The notes under the pieces are model-generated. The model worked only from the letters and a program-made list of their open reading frames with translations. It ran no database searches and had not been told where the DNA came from. Positions 48,779-58,642 of a stretch of DNA of 64,000 bases are shown here, one piece after another. This DNA comes from Parietichytrium sp. I65-24A. Its lineage: Eukaryota > Sar > Bigyra > Thraustochytrida > Thraustochytriidae. Every line of letters starts with the position of its first letter. Position 1 is the first letter of the stretch. Where the stretch lies: NCBI GenBank assembly GCA_012862575.1, contig BLSF01000009.1, positions 434,001-498,000 on the forward strand. Reading direction: 5' to 3'. The translations under genes were made by a program, and so were the position numbers.

Positions 48779-49887
48779 ATGCCGCGAAGCCAGATTTTTC
48801 ACGACGACAGCGATGTCACAGCGAATGGTAAGTTCCTTCTGAAGACCCTGGCAATCCGTCCTAGCGTTGCGCAGCTGACTCTGAATATCGAATGTCTGTT
48901 TTTGGGGGGCGGGGGCGGATCGGCGACACAAACTCTTAAGAGTACAATCGCGCAAAACAAATTACCAAGTTGTTGTTAGACTTCAGACTCACTAGTTCTG
49001 GAGATCTTGAAGCCGAGGTGCCGGAGCCAGACTTTACGTGGCTCGTCAATAAAGCAAGCGAAATTATGTTGAGGCAGCCAACCCTCCTTCGTTTGGGAGC
49101 ACCAGTTCAGATTGTTGGCGACATACATGGCCAATACCTCGACTTATTGAGAATATTTGAGGCTGGGGGCTATCCACCACAGGCGTCGTACCTTTTTCTC
49201 GGGGACTATGTGGATCGAGGCAAGAACGGACTGGAGTGCATGGCTTTGCTTCTCTCACTCAAAGTCCAATTCCCAAATCACATATTCTTACTGCGGGGAA
49301 ATCACGAATGCGAGTCTATTAACAGAGTGTATGGCTTCTTTTCAGAATGTAGAAAAAGGTACAACCAAGGATTGTGGGAAACATTTACGTCTTTCTTCGC
49401 AACGCTCCCCATCGCGGCAGTGGTAGGAAATAAAATATTTTGCATTCACGGCGGTCTATCACCAACTCTGGAAAGCCTGAGTCAGATTGAACATTTGGAG
49501 CGACCATTGGCTATTCCCAACAAGGGTATGCTCATCGATTTTCTTTGGAGCGATCCTGATGCAGACGTGCGGGGTTGGGCAGAGTCCGACCGCGGCATAT
49601 CCTACACATTTGGGGCAGATGTCGTCAAGTCATTTCTGAAAAAGCATGGATTTGAACTTCTCGTCCGTGCTCATCAAGTAGTTGAAGCTGGCTACGAACT
49701 ATTCGCAGATCGCCAACTCGTTACGTTATTTAGTGCTCCGAATTATTGCGGCGAGTTTGACAATGCTGGTGCAATTTTGATGGTTAGCGAGGACTTGGAG
49801 TGCTCCTTCAAAGTGTTGTCGCCGAACCTCAAGAATAATTTTGCGTATTCTTACGTTGGAAGACCTGTGACTCCACTACTTGACTGA
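48779..49887 (+). CDS. PPP1C: Protein phosphatase 1 catalytic subunit (two exons)
   Basis: Exon 1 (48779-48827, [16 protein letters not shown]) joins exon 2 (48980-49887) across a 152-nt intron (GTAAGT...TTAG), giving 318 residues in frame. PPP-family signatures are complete: GDIHGQ, GDYVDRG, GNHE, and IHGGLSP. The GDIHGQ and GDYVDRG aspartates and the histidines coordinate the two catalytic metals. The end region [13 protein letters not shown] and [17 protein letters not shown] is PP1-specific rather than PP2A. The N-terminus is unrelated to typical PP1, and the C-terminal tail is very short ([11 protein letters not shown]). It retains a TP site like the regulatory TPPR site of animal PP1. 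Confidence 0.93.
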
Positions 49888-50096
49888 CGTGATCAGTCTC
49901 GATCTGGGAAAGCTGACGCCAAGTAGATGCAAAATCCATGCGTATTCTTTTCTAATACCGTATGGCGAGTTCTGAAACCCCAAAAGTAGTTGTAAGCACG
50001 AAAACACCTGATTTTTGCTTGTTCGGAATGCGCAGTTCCGCTCTGTTCATGTACACCATTAAAGAACTGGACAGCAGTTGGACGCGTACGGGTTTC

Positions 50097-51409
50097 TCAC
50101 AGCTTGTTTTCATTCATGTTCACAGGGTCCATGTCCATGTCATTGCAGAGCCGAGCTTTGCGAATCTTACCAAGAACATTAAATGACCCACACACCACCA
50201 CCGCCCTATTGTTTCCGCCCTCAGCGAAGCAGACCGCTTCATCAAAAGCTGCAAGGGAATCGTCGCAAACCCGAATTTGGACTTCTGGATACCCTAGATT
50301 AGTCAAATGATCGCTCAAGACTCGAGGATCAGCGCTTCTTGCGGTGTTGTCCCCCCCAGTGCAAAAAACACGGTCTACCCCTTGATGATTGCCGACAATC
50401 GCTTCAAGCCCGTGTTTTAAATCCTTATTTGCAGACATCGCAACGACAAAGACAAAAGACTTCTCTGGAAAACGGTTCACGAGCTGCCCCTTTAGTTGAA
50501 GCAACGCGTCAGGATTATGGGCACCGTCAAGGACGACAGGGACTCGATCTGAAGCATTGAACTCTTCAAAACGGCCGATCGGCCGCTGATTCTTCAGAAA
50601 CCGAAGAGGTACAGGTTCGACTTCCAGAGCTTCCAAAACTCCATTCGCAAGCCAACAATTGACAAGATCTAAATCCTCGTCAGTTTCGATCTGGTGAAGA
50701 GACTTAACGTTAGCATTGGCTGCAGCCGATTCCAATACACCTCGCGGCTTCGCGTGCGGGCCAAGTACAACATGAACCCCACTCTTGAATATCCCAGCTT
50801 TGTTCTTAGCTATATCCTCGATTGAATTACCCAGAAAATCCTGATGGTCCAAGGCAATAGACGTGATAACGCATACTCGCGGACTTGGAATAATATTGGT
50901 CGCATCCGTCAGACCCCCAAGTCCGGCTTCTAAAACAACGTAGTCTACATCCCGTTCTTCAAAATATGCGAGGGCAAGTAGGGTCTGTAGCTCAAAGTAA
51001 GTTGGCGCTTCTCCAACGAAAGGCTCCAAAGACTCAATCTTATGTATTAAGTTGCCTGCCTTCTCCTCTGTGATCATGTGTCCATTCACGCGAATACGCT
51101 CCCGATATGTGCCAATGTGCGGGGAGGTAAACACGCCATAGCTCTTTCCTCTGAAAAAGAGTCAGAATCTCGTCCTTTTAAATCTGCTCCAGCGAATTCG
51201 CAAAAGCTCTTGCCCCCGACTTACCTGTGCGCTAGTCCAGCGCAAATCTTGTGGCACACAGTGCCTTTGCCGTTCGTTCCGGCAACGTGAACAAACTTTT
51301 GCACTTGCCCATTTCCAAACAGGCCCAAAGCTTTGCTGTAGGCAGAGATGCGCTCAAGACCTAGCTGAGCGCCTCTTCCACTGGCGTTCGAGCGCAGTAG
51401 CTTGTCCAT
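50097..51409 (-). CDS. FPGS: Folylpolyglutamate / dihydrofolate synthase, FolC family (two exons)
   Basis: Exon 1 (51225-51409) joins exon 2 (50097-51150) across a 74-nt intron (GTAAGT...TTTCAG). The product is 412 residues. Exon 1 carries HVAGTNGKGTVCHKI with the ATP P-loop (44-50). The splice completes GLAHRGKSYGVFTSPHIGTYRERI, the folate loop region. Later motifs are VVLEAGLGGLTDATN, LDHQDFLG with NKAGIFK, VVLDGAHNP and an FVVAMSANKD stretch of the Mur-ligase-like C-terminal domain. The enzyme adds glutamate to folates to retain them. FolC-type enzymes may also make dihydrofolate from dihydropteroate; sequence alone does not settle which activities are present. The starting Met (51409) is the first in-frame. 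Confidence 0.9.
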
Positions 51410-52119
51410 GATGACTCCTTCGGTGCCCAACGCTTGAGGTGTCGCAAGGCAGTCCAACTTTGGAGAGCGCCGAGGTGTCGGAAGTCACAGTGGACTGGCT
51501 GTCTGGTCTGGGAGCTCCGCTTCCTCACAGCCGAAGTGGATGTGATTCTACTACCCACCCACTACCCACTCTCCGCAACTACTTTAGGGAAGGCAGCTCT
51601 AGCGAGGTCAGCCATGGTCAGCCTGCAGCCTGATCTGCTTTTCATCCAACAGTTTAGTAAGTTTAGTATTTAGTATTTTCAAAAGGTTGCTGACTTTGAG
51701 CAGTTGGTGCAGAGCAGCTGCCACTCTGCCCACTATGTTTTCGCTCTACGTTTCGGGCAGCTCGAGAATACGGGTTTTAGGCTCCATGTCAAGGTCGAGC
51801 TTTCGTCGCCGCTCGTGACTCGACTCCAGTTCCAGCGGCATTGGCATTCAAGTACCGGTTCCGGTACCGGTACAGTACTCTAGTATCAGGAAAGAAGAAG
51901 AAGAATAAGAAGTTCCGTTAATCAACGAGCTGGCCGGGCCGGGCCTGGGCCCGGAAAGGATTCGAACACCTTGGAAAACGTGAAGGTCGTGCACGTCAAG
52001 CTGACGTAGGGAGATTCAGGCCCGAGGCTCTCAACAGACGGAAGCGGCTGTCAGTAGTCTTTCGGGCAATAAATACGCGGATGCGCGCTAAACCAGAGGC
52101 GTGCAAGACTTGAGACATC
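51410..52119. other. Divergent intergenic region, FPGS / zinc coiled-coil gene
   Basis: This 710-bp region contains GTACCGGT at 51852-51859 and a perfect GTACCGGTAC at 51864-51873, plus a GGCC/GGGCCC-rich stretch near 51930-51955. No gene. Confidence 0.5.
51864..51873. promoter_or_regulatory. GTACCGGTAC palindrome, between FPGS and the 52120 gene
   Basis: Perfect palindrome preceded by a second half-perfect copy, GTACCGGT at 51852-51859. It lies 247 bp upstream of the ATG at 52120 and about 455 bp upstream of FPGS. Confidence 0.5.
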
Positions 52120-53502
52120 ATGTCGACTCCAGACTCAACCAAGCCGGAGCTGCAAAGCAGTGGTGCACTGCTTGGCAGACGAGTCCCCAAAGGTATTCGC
52201 ACGAGAGAAGCAAGCCCTCGCCAGCAGTTTCATCGCAATGCACAGTCGGACATGAGACGTTGGATCGAGAAGAACCAGAAAAGCTCCCGACCAAAGTCTG
52301 CCGTGCTTCATCGCGCACTGGATGAAAAGCATTGTATGGCAGCAAAATACACTCAAACAGTGCTGAACAAGAGCAATCAATTTTACACGAGGAAGGTGTC
52401 GCGAATTCAAAATGACTTTTTGCAAGAGAGTGAGAAAATAGCGCGTGAATTTGCGGTGTCGGTTTTAGAAAAGAAAAAACTAATTCGAAAGCTTCGAACA
52501 AAGTCGGCTGAAATTCGACATATGGCCATGCAGGTCCAAGGATTACGCAAGGATGTTCAACTCGGCGAAAAAGACGACCATGTGAAAGCTGTGATCGACT
52601 TGAGCGTTAAACAAAACTCTTTGACTGACGAGCTCAACATCCTTCGCAAAGAGCTTAAGCAGCTCAAACTGGAGCGGAAAGGAGTCGACTTCCTGGAGAG
52701 AGAGAGCAAGGTCTTGCATAGGGAAACAGAGGTTGATCAAGAAGAAGAAGAAAACCTCTCCAGAGAGTTGTGTGAAAAGGACGATATTTTGGAAAGGCAC
52801 AATAAACTCCTTAGGTTTCTGCGAAAGCGGATTCCATCGTCGAAATCATACGCTCAGGAAGTAGACCAACACCCTGTTAGCCAGAGCGGCAGTATCGGAG
52901 TTGAACAAGCCCACCACTTGGAAAAGGACATGGTGGTTACCGAGGAAGGGGACACATTTCTTGATTTCGGGGAAGAGTTGAGCGCATCTTGGAGGAATGA
53001 AATGGCGAATGTTGTCAACAAACTTCTTCATGAAGTATCGAAGGCCATGGACACCTATTATTGGATAAAGGACAGCATCAAATGCACACAATGCAGCGCG
53101 GTCCCGACCTATTGTTTTGTCGACAGGAGCTCGGGGTTATACTTTTGTTCGAATTGTATCCGCGCAAAATTTGGAGCGGACAAACGTAGGTATTTTGAGG
53201 ATGATATTTTCGCCTCAATTGTGACGAGGATGGATATGAATGTGCCCTTTGAATCATCTATAGACGCAATTTTGAAGATTTTTCGCGATGATCTTGAGTG
53301 CATTTATGAGTATAGTAACATTGCCCAGCTACGAGCAAGATTCGGTGTGTACGCGAGCCTCCTACATCTTCGTCCGGGAGCCACGTATGGCGGGCAAGAA
53401 TCCGAATCGGCAAGTGAGGACAAAGCGCATAATGCAGCTACGAGAATTGCAAGAATTTGGAAGGAGAAAACGTTTAGAGCCAAACTGAGCCAAAGCAATT
53501 AG
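52120..53502 (+). CDS. Unknown coiled-coil protein with cysteine zinc-binding motif and IQ-like end
   Basis: This 460-residue protein has a basic N-terminal region (1-65), helical and coiled-coil segments (about 95-240), and a globular-looking domain (285-420) containing C322-x2-C325-x6-C332-x10-C343-x2-C346. That spacing resembles a treble-clef or half B-box zinc site (CTQCSAVPTYCF ... YFCSNC). The end, ATRIARIWKEKTFRAKL, resembles an IQ calmodulin-binding motif. Coiled coil plus IQ is common in axonemal and basal-body proteins, but I recognise no family. The ATG at 52120 is in a clean intronless frame, divergent from FPGS and convergent with ethanolamine kinase. Confidence 0.8.
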   Translation: MSTPDSTKPELQSSGALLGRRVPKGIRTREASPRQQFHRNAQSDMRRWIEKNQKSSRPKSAVLHRALDEKHCMAAKYTQTVLNKSNQFYTRKVSRIQNDFLQESEKIAREFAVSVLEKKKLIRKLRTKSAEIRHMAMQVQGLRKDVQLGEKDDHVKAVIDLSVKQNSLTDELNILRKELKQLKLERKGVDFLERESKVLHRETEVDQEEEENLSRELCEKDDILERHNKLLRFLRKRIPSSKSYAQEVDQHPVSQSGSIGVEQAHHLEKDMVVTEEGDTFLDFGEELSASWRNEMANVVNKLLHEVSKAMDTYYWIKDSIKCTQCSAVPTYCFVDRSSGLYFCSNCIRAKFGADKRRYFEDDIFASIVTRMDMNVPFESSIDAILKIFRDDLECIYEYSNIAQLRARFGVYASLLHLRPGATYGGQESESASEDKAHNAATRIARIWKEKTFRAKLSQSN

Positions 53503-53718
53503 CCGTGAGGGCCATTGATGTAAGGCTCCACAAAAGAGTGGTGTGAATGAATGGGTTCAATCAAGTAATATAGATATTTGGGTACAAAAACCACACACTT
53601 AAAATAATCAAATGCGACTCGCTGGGCAAATGACTTGTGCTGGACAAATAGACGTCATAATGGAAATTCCAACGCTGTAGAAGACACTCGTTAGCTAATC
53701 TAGACATGTTTTGGCACG

Positions 53719-55053
53719 TTAATTCTTAGGTTGCCAAGAAATCGCAGAGAGGCGGAGCTTTGCGTATTCGAGATAGTCAAAATCAATAGGTGAGTACATT
53801 TTCTGAATGAGCGCCCAAAAGCCCCACAGAAGATTTGCAGCAAGCCCAAATTTGTTCATCCACCTTACGCAGACGGAAAAGAACTCTTCGTCGAATTTGG
53901 CGTCTGACGAAAGCTTCTCATCAAGCTTCATCATATTAGGTTGGCCTTGTGCTGCGCCCGCTTTGATGTACTGTTGAACAAAGTGCCGCTGCATACCCGC
54001 GGTCGGGTACCAGCGGTCCAGATCGAAGTCGAATCCCGCGTACTCGCAGAAATGATTCCCGAAATCATATCCCCTGTAATTGTATTTTCCATACTCAAAG
54101 TCAATTAGTTGCACCCTATCTTCGCCGTGCACAGAGAGAATGTTCCCTGCGAGCAAGTCGTTGTGGCAAAACACAGGTTCGAAAAGAAATTCCATGGCTT
54201 CTTTCTCCACTGCCGACTCTGCGCTGCTAACGAGATCGCGTCCATGCCCATTTTTCGTGGAGGGGAGCTCGGCTTCGAGCTCGGCGAATGTCGTCCAAAC
54301 TTTGTCCAGGTTCAATTCATCGAGTTTCCTCTGGTCGTGCGGCTTATCCGGGAAGCTCATGCCTTTTGTCATCGACGCAAATTTGTGCACGAACTCCCAT
54401 AAGAAAGGGCTCTTGTTCAATGGCATGTCTAGCTGGTGCATCCTCGCTAACTCGGAAGAAATGAGTCGTGGAAAGTCAATTGGGTCTTTGTCTCCAAGCT
54501 TCGCTGGCTCTAGCGCGGTGGCGTTGAAATAGCCTTCTACGCGGCCATTAGAAAACAAGCCGTGCAACTTTGGACCAAATTGTTTCTCCGAAAGAATGTG
54601 AAAGACCAAGGATTCTTCTACCCTATCAATGATCACTTCCGTGTTTATCCCATAGATTCTGACAAGAGCGGCGCGGCCAGAACTTTCGTCCCTAACAAGA
54701 TACAACTGATTGGTCAGCCCCCCTTGAAGAGTCACAATCTTTACGTCTTCGTCCTTCACGGCATTCCACTCCAGGTCCTCGCCACAGAGCTCTCGCATTA
54801 CGCTTAAAATACCCCTGTTGCGCGACTCCTCATTGGATGAGTCGATCGAAAAGTCGAGGCGTTTGGGCTTCGCATAACCGTCGAGCATGCGCTCGAGCTC
54901 TGCGCTTCGTGAGGGCTCCATTACGTTGTGAGTAGTTTGTGACAGATTTGGTGCGCGGGTGCTTGACTGCCTTCCTCGAAAAGTCAAATGTTTTGTTTCT
55001 TCAGTTTCTTCACAACCTCCACAAGTGTGTGTTGGCAGATACGCTACTGCCAT
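53719..55053 (-). CDS. ETNK1: Ethanolamine kinase
   Basis: This 444-residue kinase performs the first step of the CDP-ethanolamine (Kennedy) pathway, phosphorylating ethanolamine in the cytosol. LQGGLTNQLYLV (109-120) is the nucleotide-binding loop. FCHNDLLAGNIL (295-306) is the Brenner catalytic motif. QLIDFEYGKYNYRGYDFGNHF (315-335) is the choline/ethanolamine-kinase motif with metal-binding Asp. HNDLL with YNYRGYDFGNHFCEYAGF favours ethanolamine over choline kinase, though dual use is possible. Residues 1-44 are variable, and a second in-frame ATG (residue 45, MEPSRSAELERML) may be the true start. Confidence 0.9.
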   Translation of the reverse strand: MAVAYLPTHTCGGCEETEETKHLTFRGRQSSTRAPNLSQTTHNVMEPSRSAELERMLDGYAKPKRLDFSIDSSNEESRNRGILSVMRELCGEDLEWNAVKDEDVKIVTLQGGLTNQLYLVRDESSGRAALVRIYGINTEVIIDRVEESLVFHILSEKQFGPKLHGLFSNGRVEGYFNATALEPAKLGDKDPIDFPRLISSELARMHQLDMPLNKSPFLWEFVHKFASMTKGMSFPDKPHDQRKLDELNLDKVWTTFAELEAELPSTKNGHGRDLVSSAESAVEKEAMEFLFEPVFCHNDLLAGNILSVHGEDRVQLIDFEYGKYNYRGYDFGNHFCEYAGFDFDLDRWYPTAGMQRHFVQQYIKAGAAQGQPNMMKLDEKLSSDAKFDEEFFSVCVRWMNKFGLAANLLWGFWALIQKMYSPIDFDYLEYAKLRLSAISWQPKN

Positions 55054-55745
55054 GTACCAGACTTTACTGGTACCACACCTTAATTTTACTTAGAGGTCAC
55101 CACATACTTTTTATTTTACCAATGACTAGTTTACAATCATCAAGTTCTTTCGCACACAATACTACTCCGCTAACCCCGCTAATGCTCCTGTAGGAGTTGC
55201 CTCAATTCTTTACTATCGCTCGTTTCCGCAGTAAGTTATTATAATGATCAAGAAACCACGAATTCAGAATTTCAGGGCGTCTTCCAGTGCATTCTGTATA
55301 GACTTGTATTGTAATGTACCAAAGCAATTTGAAGGGAAGAAAAGGTGACGAACGGAGTTTTACTTGATAAATAAAACGGGTTTTCTAGCTACTAGAGGTT
55401 CACAAGCCGAGAACAAATATGCGCACATTCCGTGGTACTCAGTATACAGTCCTCGTACCGGTACTCACAACTCACGTTGCGAGGAAAGTTTGCGCAAGTT
55501 GGTCTATTATTGATGACTATGATACAGCGCCAACGCCACACAGTTTTATAGATCTAGTAGTGGGTCACCAATAATTCATTTAAAGCAGTGGAGGGGGCAG
55601 TCTCAGTAATCTTCAATTATTGGCGACGAGCTAATCCATCGCGTCGATCAGGGGTGATTTGTGCGACGGAAGCCGCCCGTGGGAAGGCCGGAGACCGCTG
55701 CTGGAGCTAACCACTCTGTTTGCAAGGGTTTGCTGAGCGTGGTAT
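55054..55745. other. Divergent intergenic region, ETNK / methyltransferase
   Basis: This 692-bp region contains GTACCGGTAC at 55455-55464 and AATTCAGAATTTCAG near 55261-55275. No gene. Confidence 0.5.
55455..55464. promoter_or_regulatory. GTACCGGTAC palindrome, between ETNK and the methyltransferase gene
   Basis: Perfect palindrome 282 bp upstream of the ATG at 55746 and about 400 bp upstream of the ethanolamine kinase ATG. Confidence 0.5.
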
Positions 55746-56819
55746 ATGGACGAGTGCATAAGCTTTGAATCCGCCCAGCGGTCAGACCAAGTTGCGCAAG
55801 ATGGTTGCACAGCCGTGAAAGAGGTTTGCGAGCCTGATCAGTCAAAGCAAGGAAGCGACGACTTCGCCGCTGAGGATGATGACTTTGAGTGGTTTGTTGG
55901 TTTTGACAGTTTCAAGCGTCTCTGGGAGCGTTTTCTCAAGGAGAACGGGTACGCAGTGGGGCAGCTATCTGCACTAGTCGTTGGGTGCGGGACCTCTGGG
56001 CTCTCTGCCTCACTTGTATTGGAGAACTTTTGTTCGTCAGTGTTTTCGGTGGACGTGGTACCTGAACGTGTGGAGTACTTGAGAGCAAAGTATCAAGATG
56101 TTTCAGGTCTGGAGTGGGCAACATGCGATCTGAACAAGCAGCATGAGCTTGATGAACTCATTCACGGTCGTCGTTTTGATCTGATTATAGACAAAGGGAC
56201 CCTGGATGCAATGCTCTGTGATGAGTTCAGCGCTGGGTATTTCGTCACGGCAGAAAATTATTTACGTCCGGGGGGCGCGCTGTTGTGTATCAGCTTGTAC
56301 AAGGAGGACCTTCTTGAAAGACTCTTTGCCAGCTCACGCGAAGGCGGGATACTGACCCGTGAATATGAATTTGGTTGCGAGACGTTCATCGTAAATGACG
56401 TGGAGTGGTCCTCGGCGGTGCTGAAGAATGTTGACAACCCTCTAGGTTTTGATGACTTGGCTCTGGAACCATTTGAGTCGTATCAAGAACATATCAAGAA
56501 CACCCTTCTCTGGTACCATCAGGAGTGTCAGCCTTTGCTGTCGCATGAAAGGAAAGCTGAGCTAAGAGACAAGTTTAAAAAAGCTGCCGGACTCGAATCC
56601 GGGGCTGGTGTGATTCCCCTGAAGGAAGCCTTCACACTCATGTTCACTTTCGAGGAGCGCCAAGATTACCTGTTCTCCGATTTTGTTTTGGACCTGGCCG
56701 AATCCGATCAGACTTGTCTGAGGTCTCATTCTGGCTCTCCGATCCCCTTTGAGGAGAGAGACGAGAAGTCTGGATTAGATGTTGAAGCAGCAATTAGGTT
56801 CTTCATCGAAAACCAATGA
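55746..56819 (+). CDS. Class I methyltransferase, METTL13/EFMT/CSKMT type
   Basis: This 357-residue protein has a seven-beta-strand methyltransferase fold: motif I ALVVGCGTSGLS (76-87), SVDVVPERVEYLR (motif II), and FDLIIDKGTLDAMLC (144-158). The DKGTLDA signature is characteristic of the METTL13/eEF1A-KMT4/citrate-synthase-lysine-methyltransferase group, which modify lysines or N-termini of proteins. PGGALLCISLYKED follows. The first ~45 residues are acidic and unstructured without a presequence, arguing for a cytosolic substrate such as elongation factor 1A. The last ~110 residues have no family I can place. Confidence 0.85.
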   Translation: MDECISFESAQRSDQVAQDGCTAVKEVCEPDQSKQGSDDFAAEDDDFEWFVGFDSFKRLWERFLKENGYAVGQLSALVVGCGTSGLSASLVLENFCSSVFSVDVVPERVEYLRAKYQDVSGLEWATCDLNKQHELDELIHGRRFDLIIDKGTLDAMLCDEFSAGYFVTAENYLRPGGALLCISLYKEDLLERLFASSREGGILTREYEFGCETFIVNDVEWSSAVLKNVDNPLGFDDLALEPFESYQEHIKNTLLWYHQECQPLLSHERKAELRDKFKKAAGLESGAGVIPLKEAFTLMFTFEERQDYLFSDFVLDLAESDQTCLRSHSGSPIPFEERDEKSGLDVEAAIRFFIENQ

Positions 56820-57243
56820 CTTCGGACCTTCAAAGAGTCGACATGCTTGCTTGCCTTTCAAGAATGCTTTACTAGTGTAGAAATCCAAAGGCTGTCCAGT
56901 CCGGAAACTGTCGATTAAGGCTTGCTTTTCTGCACGAGCTGCATCTCGCGAGTCCCCAAAGTCCTCGTCTCTGTGTTTGTAAGTGGCAGTATTAAAAAAT
57001 CACAATGGCAAATTCCAAGACTCTCAAAAACAAAACCAGACAAAAGGAAACAAGTTTCATTTTCATTTTTTATTGACAGTGATAATTTTACAGCTTTTTG
57101 TAAGGGTTGGGCCACACGTATGTTTGCTTACTGGAGGCTTACACACTCTTGTAGAGAGCGCTGAGGTGTGGTGAGAAGTGGCCGCGCTTGTGTGGACCCT
57201 CTTGCAGGTGCGGGCTGGTGTAACGGAGAGCGTTTTGGGCGTG
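56820..57243. other. Intergenic region with probable 5'-UTR intron
   Basis: A GTAAGT donor at 56979 and a CTCTTGCAG acceptor ending at 57207 would make a 229-nt intron in the 5' UTR of the gene starting at 57244. The upstream part contains no in-frame ATG, so only the leader would be affected. Otherwise AT-rich and empty. Confidence 0.45.
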
Positions 57244-58011
57244 ATGTGTCTGGACTGCTTTCAAAGGATTTTAAAGTTGTTTGAGACAGCTAACTCGGAT
57301 GGCACAAAGGAGGACTACAGACCCGTGACGGCTTCAGACTCGGACGTCGAGTTGGGTCACGGAGCTTCTTCAGATGACTGGGAAAACTCAAGTTGGAACG
57401 AGGAGGGGGATGACTCTCCTTCTGCGGCTCGCGGTGCGGACGATAAAAGGCGTGCCGGTTCGGAGGCGTTTTCTGGTGATGAAGGCGAGGAGGATCAGAG
57501 TTGGGGCAACAACGAAAGCGACGAGGAAAGTGATGTGCATGTCGAAATGGCACCCATCGGGCACAAAGCGTCTGCTGTAATATCAACGCCGCCTCGGAAA
57601 TCACTGCCTGACAGAGAAGGCAGTAAGTCTGAATCTGTCGTCCCCAAACTCTCAAGCCCGCCTAGAGCAGCAGCAGAGCAACAGTCTTCGTCACCATCAA
57701 TCGCTGGGTTTGGTCCACCCCCGGGAAGTGTAGGGGTCGAAAAGCAAAAAGAATCACAAGACCAGGTTGACCTATTTTCGAGCTTTGGAATGGACAACTC
57801 TGGAGACATAAAAAACCTAGTGAGTACAAGGAAAATGCAGCATCGGCCTGCCTCTCCCGGAGAGATGAAAGCTGCGGAGTCATCCCCAGCAAGAAGTTTG
57901 CAGGACCTGGCGGAAGAGGTATTGAAAAGCACGGACGATGCGGACGCAGTAGAGGAGTGGCTGCAGGAAGACGACGATGAACTCGATTTGGACTCTTATC
58001 TTGATTCGTAA
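57244..58011 (+). CDS. Acidic tryptophan-motif protein, unknown
   Basis: This 255-residue protein starts MCLDCFQRILKLFE, an amphipathic, Cys-bearing N-terminus that could be palmitoylated. The rest is largely disordered and acidic, with repeated W-in-acid motifs (DDWENSSWNEE, QSWGNNESDEE) and Ser/Pro stretches. It ends with a possible helix (LQDLAEEVLKSTDDADAVEE) and WLQEDDDELDLDSYLDS. The combination of an N-terminal Cys-rich membrane anchor and acidic W motifs vaguely recalls EBAG9/RCAS1, a Golgi-associated protein. I give that low weight. Upstream in-frame sequence to 57178 has no ATG; a 5'-UTR intron is likely (see 56820-57243). Confidence 0.7.
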   Translation: MCLDCFQRILKLFETANSDGTKEDYRPVTASDSDVELGHGASSDDWENSSWNEEGDDSPSAARGADDKRRAGSEAFSGDEGEEDQSWGNNESDEESDVHVEMAPIGHKASAVISTPPRKSLPDREGSKSESVVPKLSSPPRAAAEQQSSSPSIAGFGPPPGSVGVEKQKESQDQVDLFSSFGMDNSGDIKNLVSTRKMQHRPASPGEMKAAESSPARSLQDLAEEVLKSTDDADAVEEWLQEDDDELDLDSYLDS

Positions 58012-58072
58012 CATTCTTTCGACGTTCTGTAAAAAAATCGGAATACTAAGTGTTTTTCTTTGCATTTTTTCT

Positions 58073-58642
58073 CTAGTTGGTTCTGGCTGAGACATCAGAC
58101 TGAAATTCCACGGTCGTTTTTAATCTCGGCAAAATGTCCTCCTCTTGACAGATATTCTTCGGAAGAAAGTACTTCTCTCCTTTTTTCGGAGCTTTAGATC
58201 GATCTGTGAACAATGGGAGGGGAAACTTTGCACTTGGGTTCATTCGCTGCTTAGCCACAGTTAGCCTCCTACGTCTGGCAGAGCAAGGAGTATCATCATG
58301 ACGTAGACTACTTCTTAATTCCGAGAGCGAGATACGTAAAAAGCTAAGGAATAAGAGCCGACTAAAGTAACCTGCAATACCCTGTTCGTTATAGCGAGGG
58401 TTGCTGGGTGTGTTGGTTCTGTTCAAAAGCTGCAGGGCGAGTGCGTGTACACACGGCGAGAGAGGGAAGCTGCTCCGGTGAAGAAAAGAGGGGCGAGGCA
58501 CAATCCCGGTCCCGGCGCAACCATACGTCTCGAGACGAAAAGCTACCGTCTGGACTCGAAACGAATCGGCGGCTTCTAAACGTGCGCAAGGCCCACGGCT
58601 TGTCGTTGGAGGAATTTTCCACCGCAAACAGTTCTCTGACAC
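58073..58642 (-). CDS. Uncertain ORF, possibly the 3' exon of a small gene
   Basis: This frame is open for 189 codons without an ATG at its start. The last ~60 residues (for example MNPSAKFPLPLFTDRSK and KNICQEEDILPRLKTTVEF) look protein-like. Its upstream half is less convincing and another frame is also open there. A spliced model can be drawn: exon 58643-58734 starting MLRFRLGRLRVARIETSAQ (presequence-like), intron 58419-58642, exon 58073-58418, 145 residues in frame. The donor would be GTGTCA, unlike every other intron here, and its ATG would lie 20 bp from the HDAC1 ATG. I hold it as a hypothetical protein only. Confidence 0.3.
   Translation of the reverse strand: MSENCLRWKIPPTTSRGPCARLEAADSFRVQTVAFRLETYGCAGTGIVPRPSFLHRSSFPLSPCVHALALQLLNRTNTPSNPRYNEQGIAGYFSRLLFLSFLRISLSELRSSLRHDDTPCSARRRRLTVAKQRMNPSAKFPLPLFTDRSKAPKKGEKYFLPKNICQEEDILPRLKTTVEFQSDVSARTN

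Noticed and set aside
51940-51985. tRNA-like GGATTCGAAC on the minus strand
   Set aside because: The would-be T stem does not pair well and no anticodon or D arm is visible upstream.
58389-58622. Alternative minus-strand frame opposite the HDAC1 upstream region
   Set aside because: It has no ATG, ends within the competing frame and has no recognisable motif.
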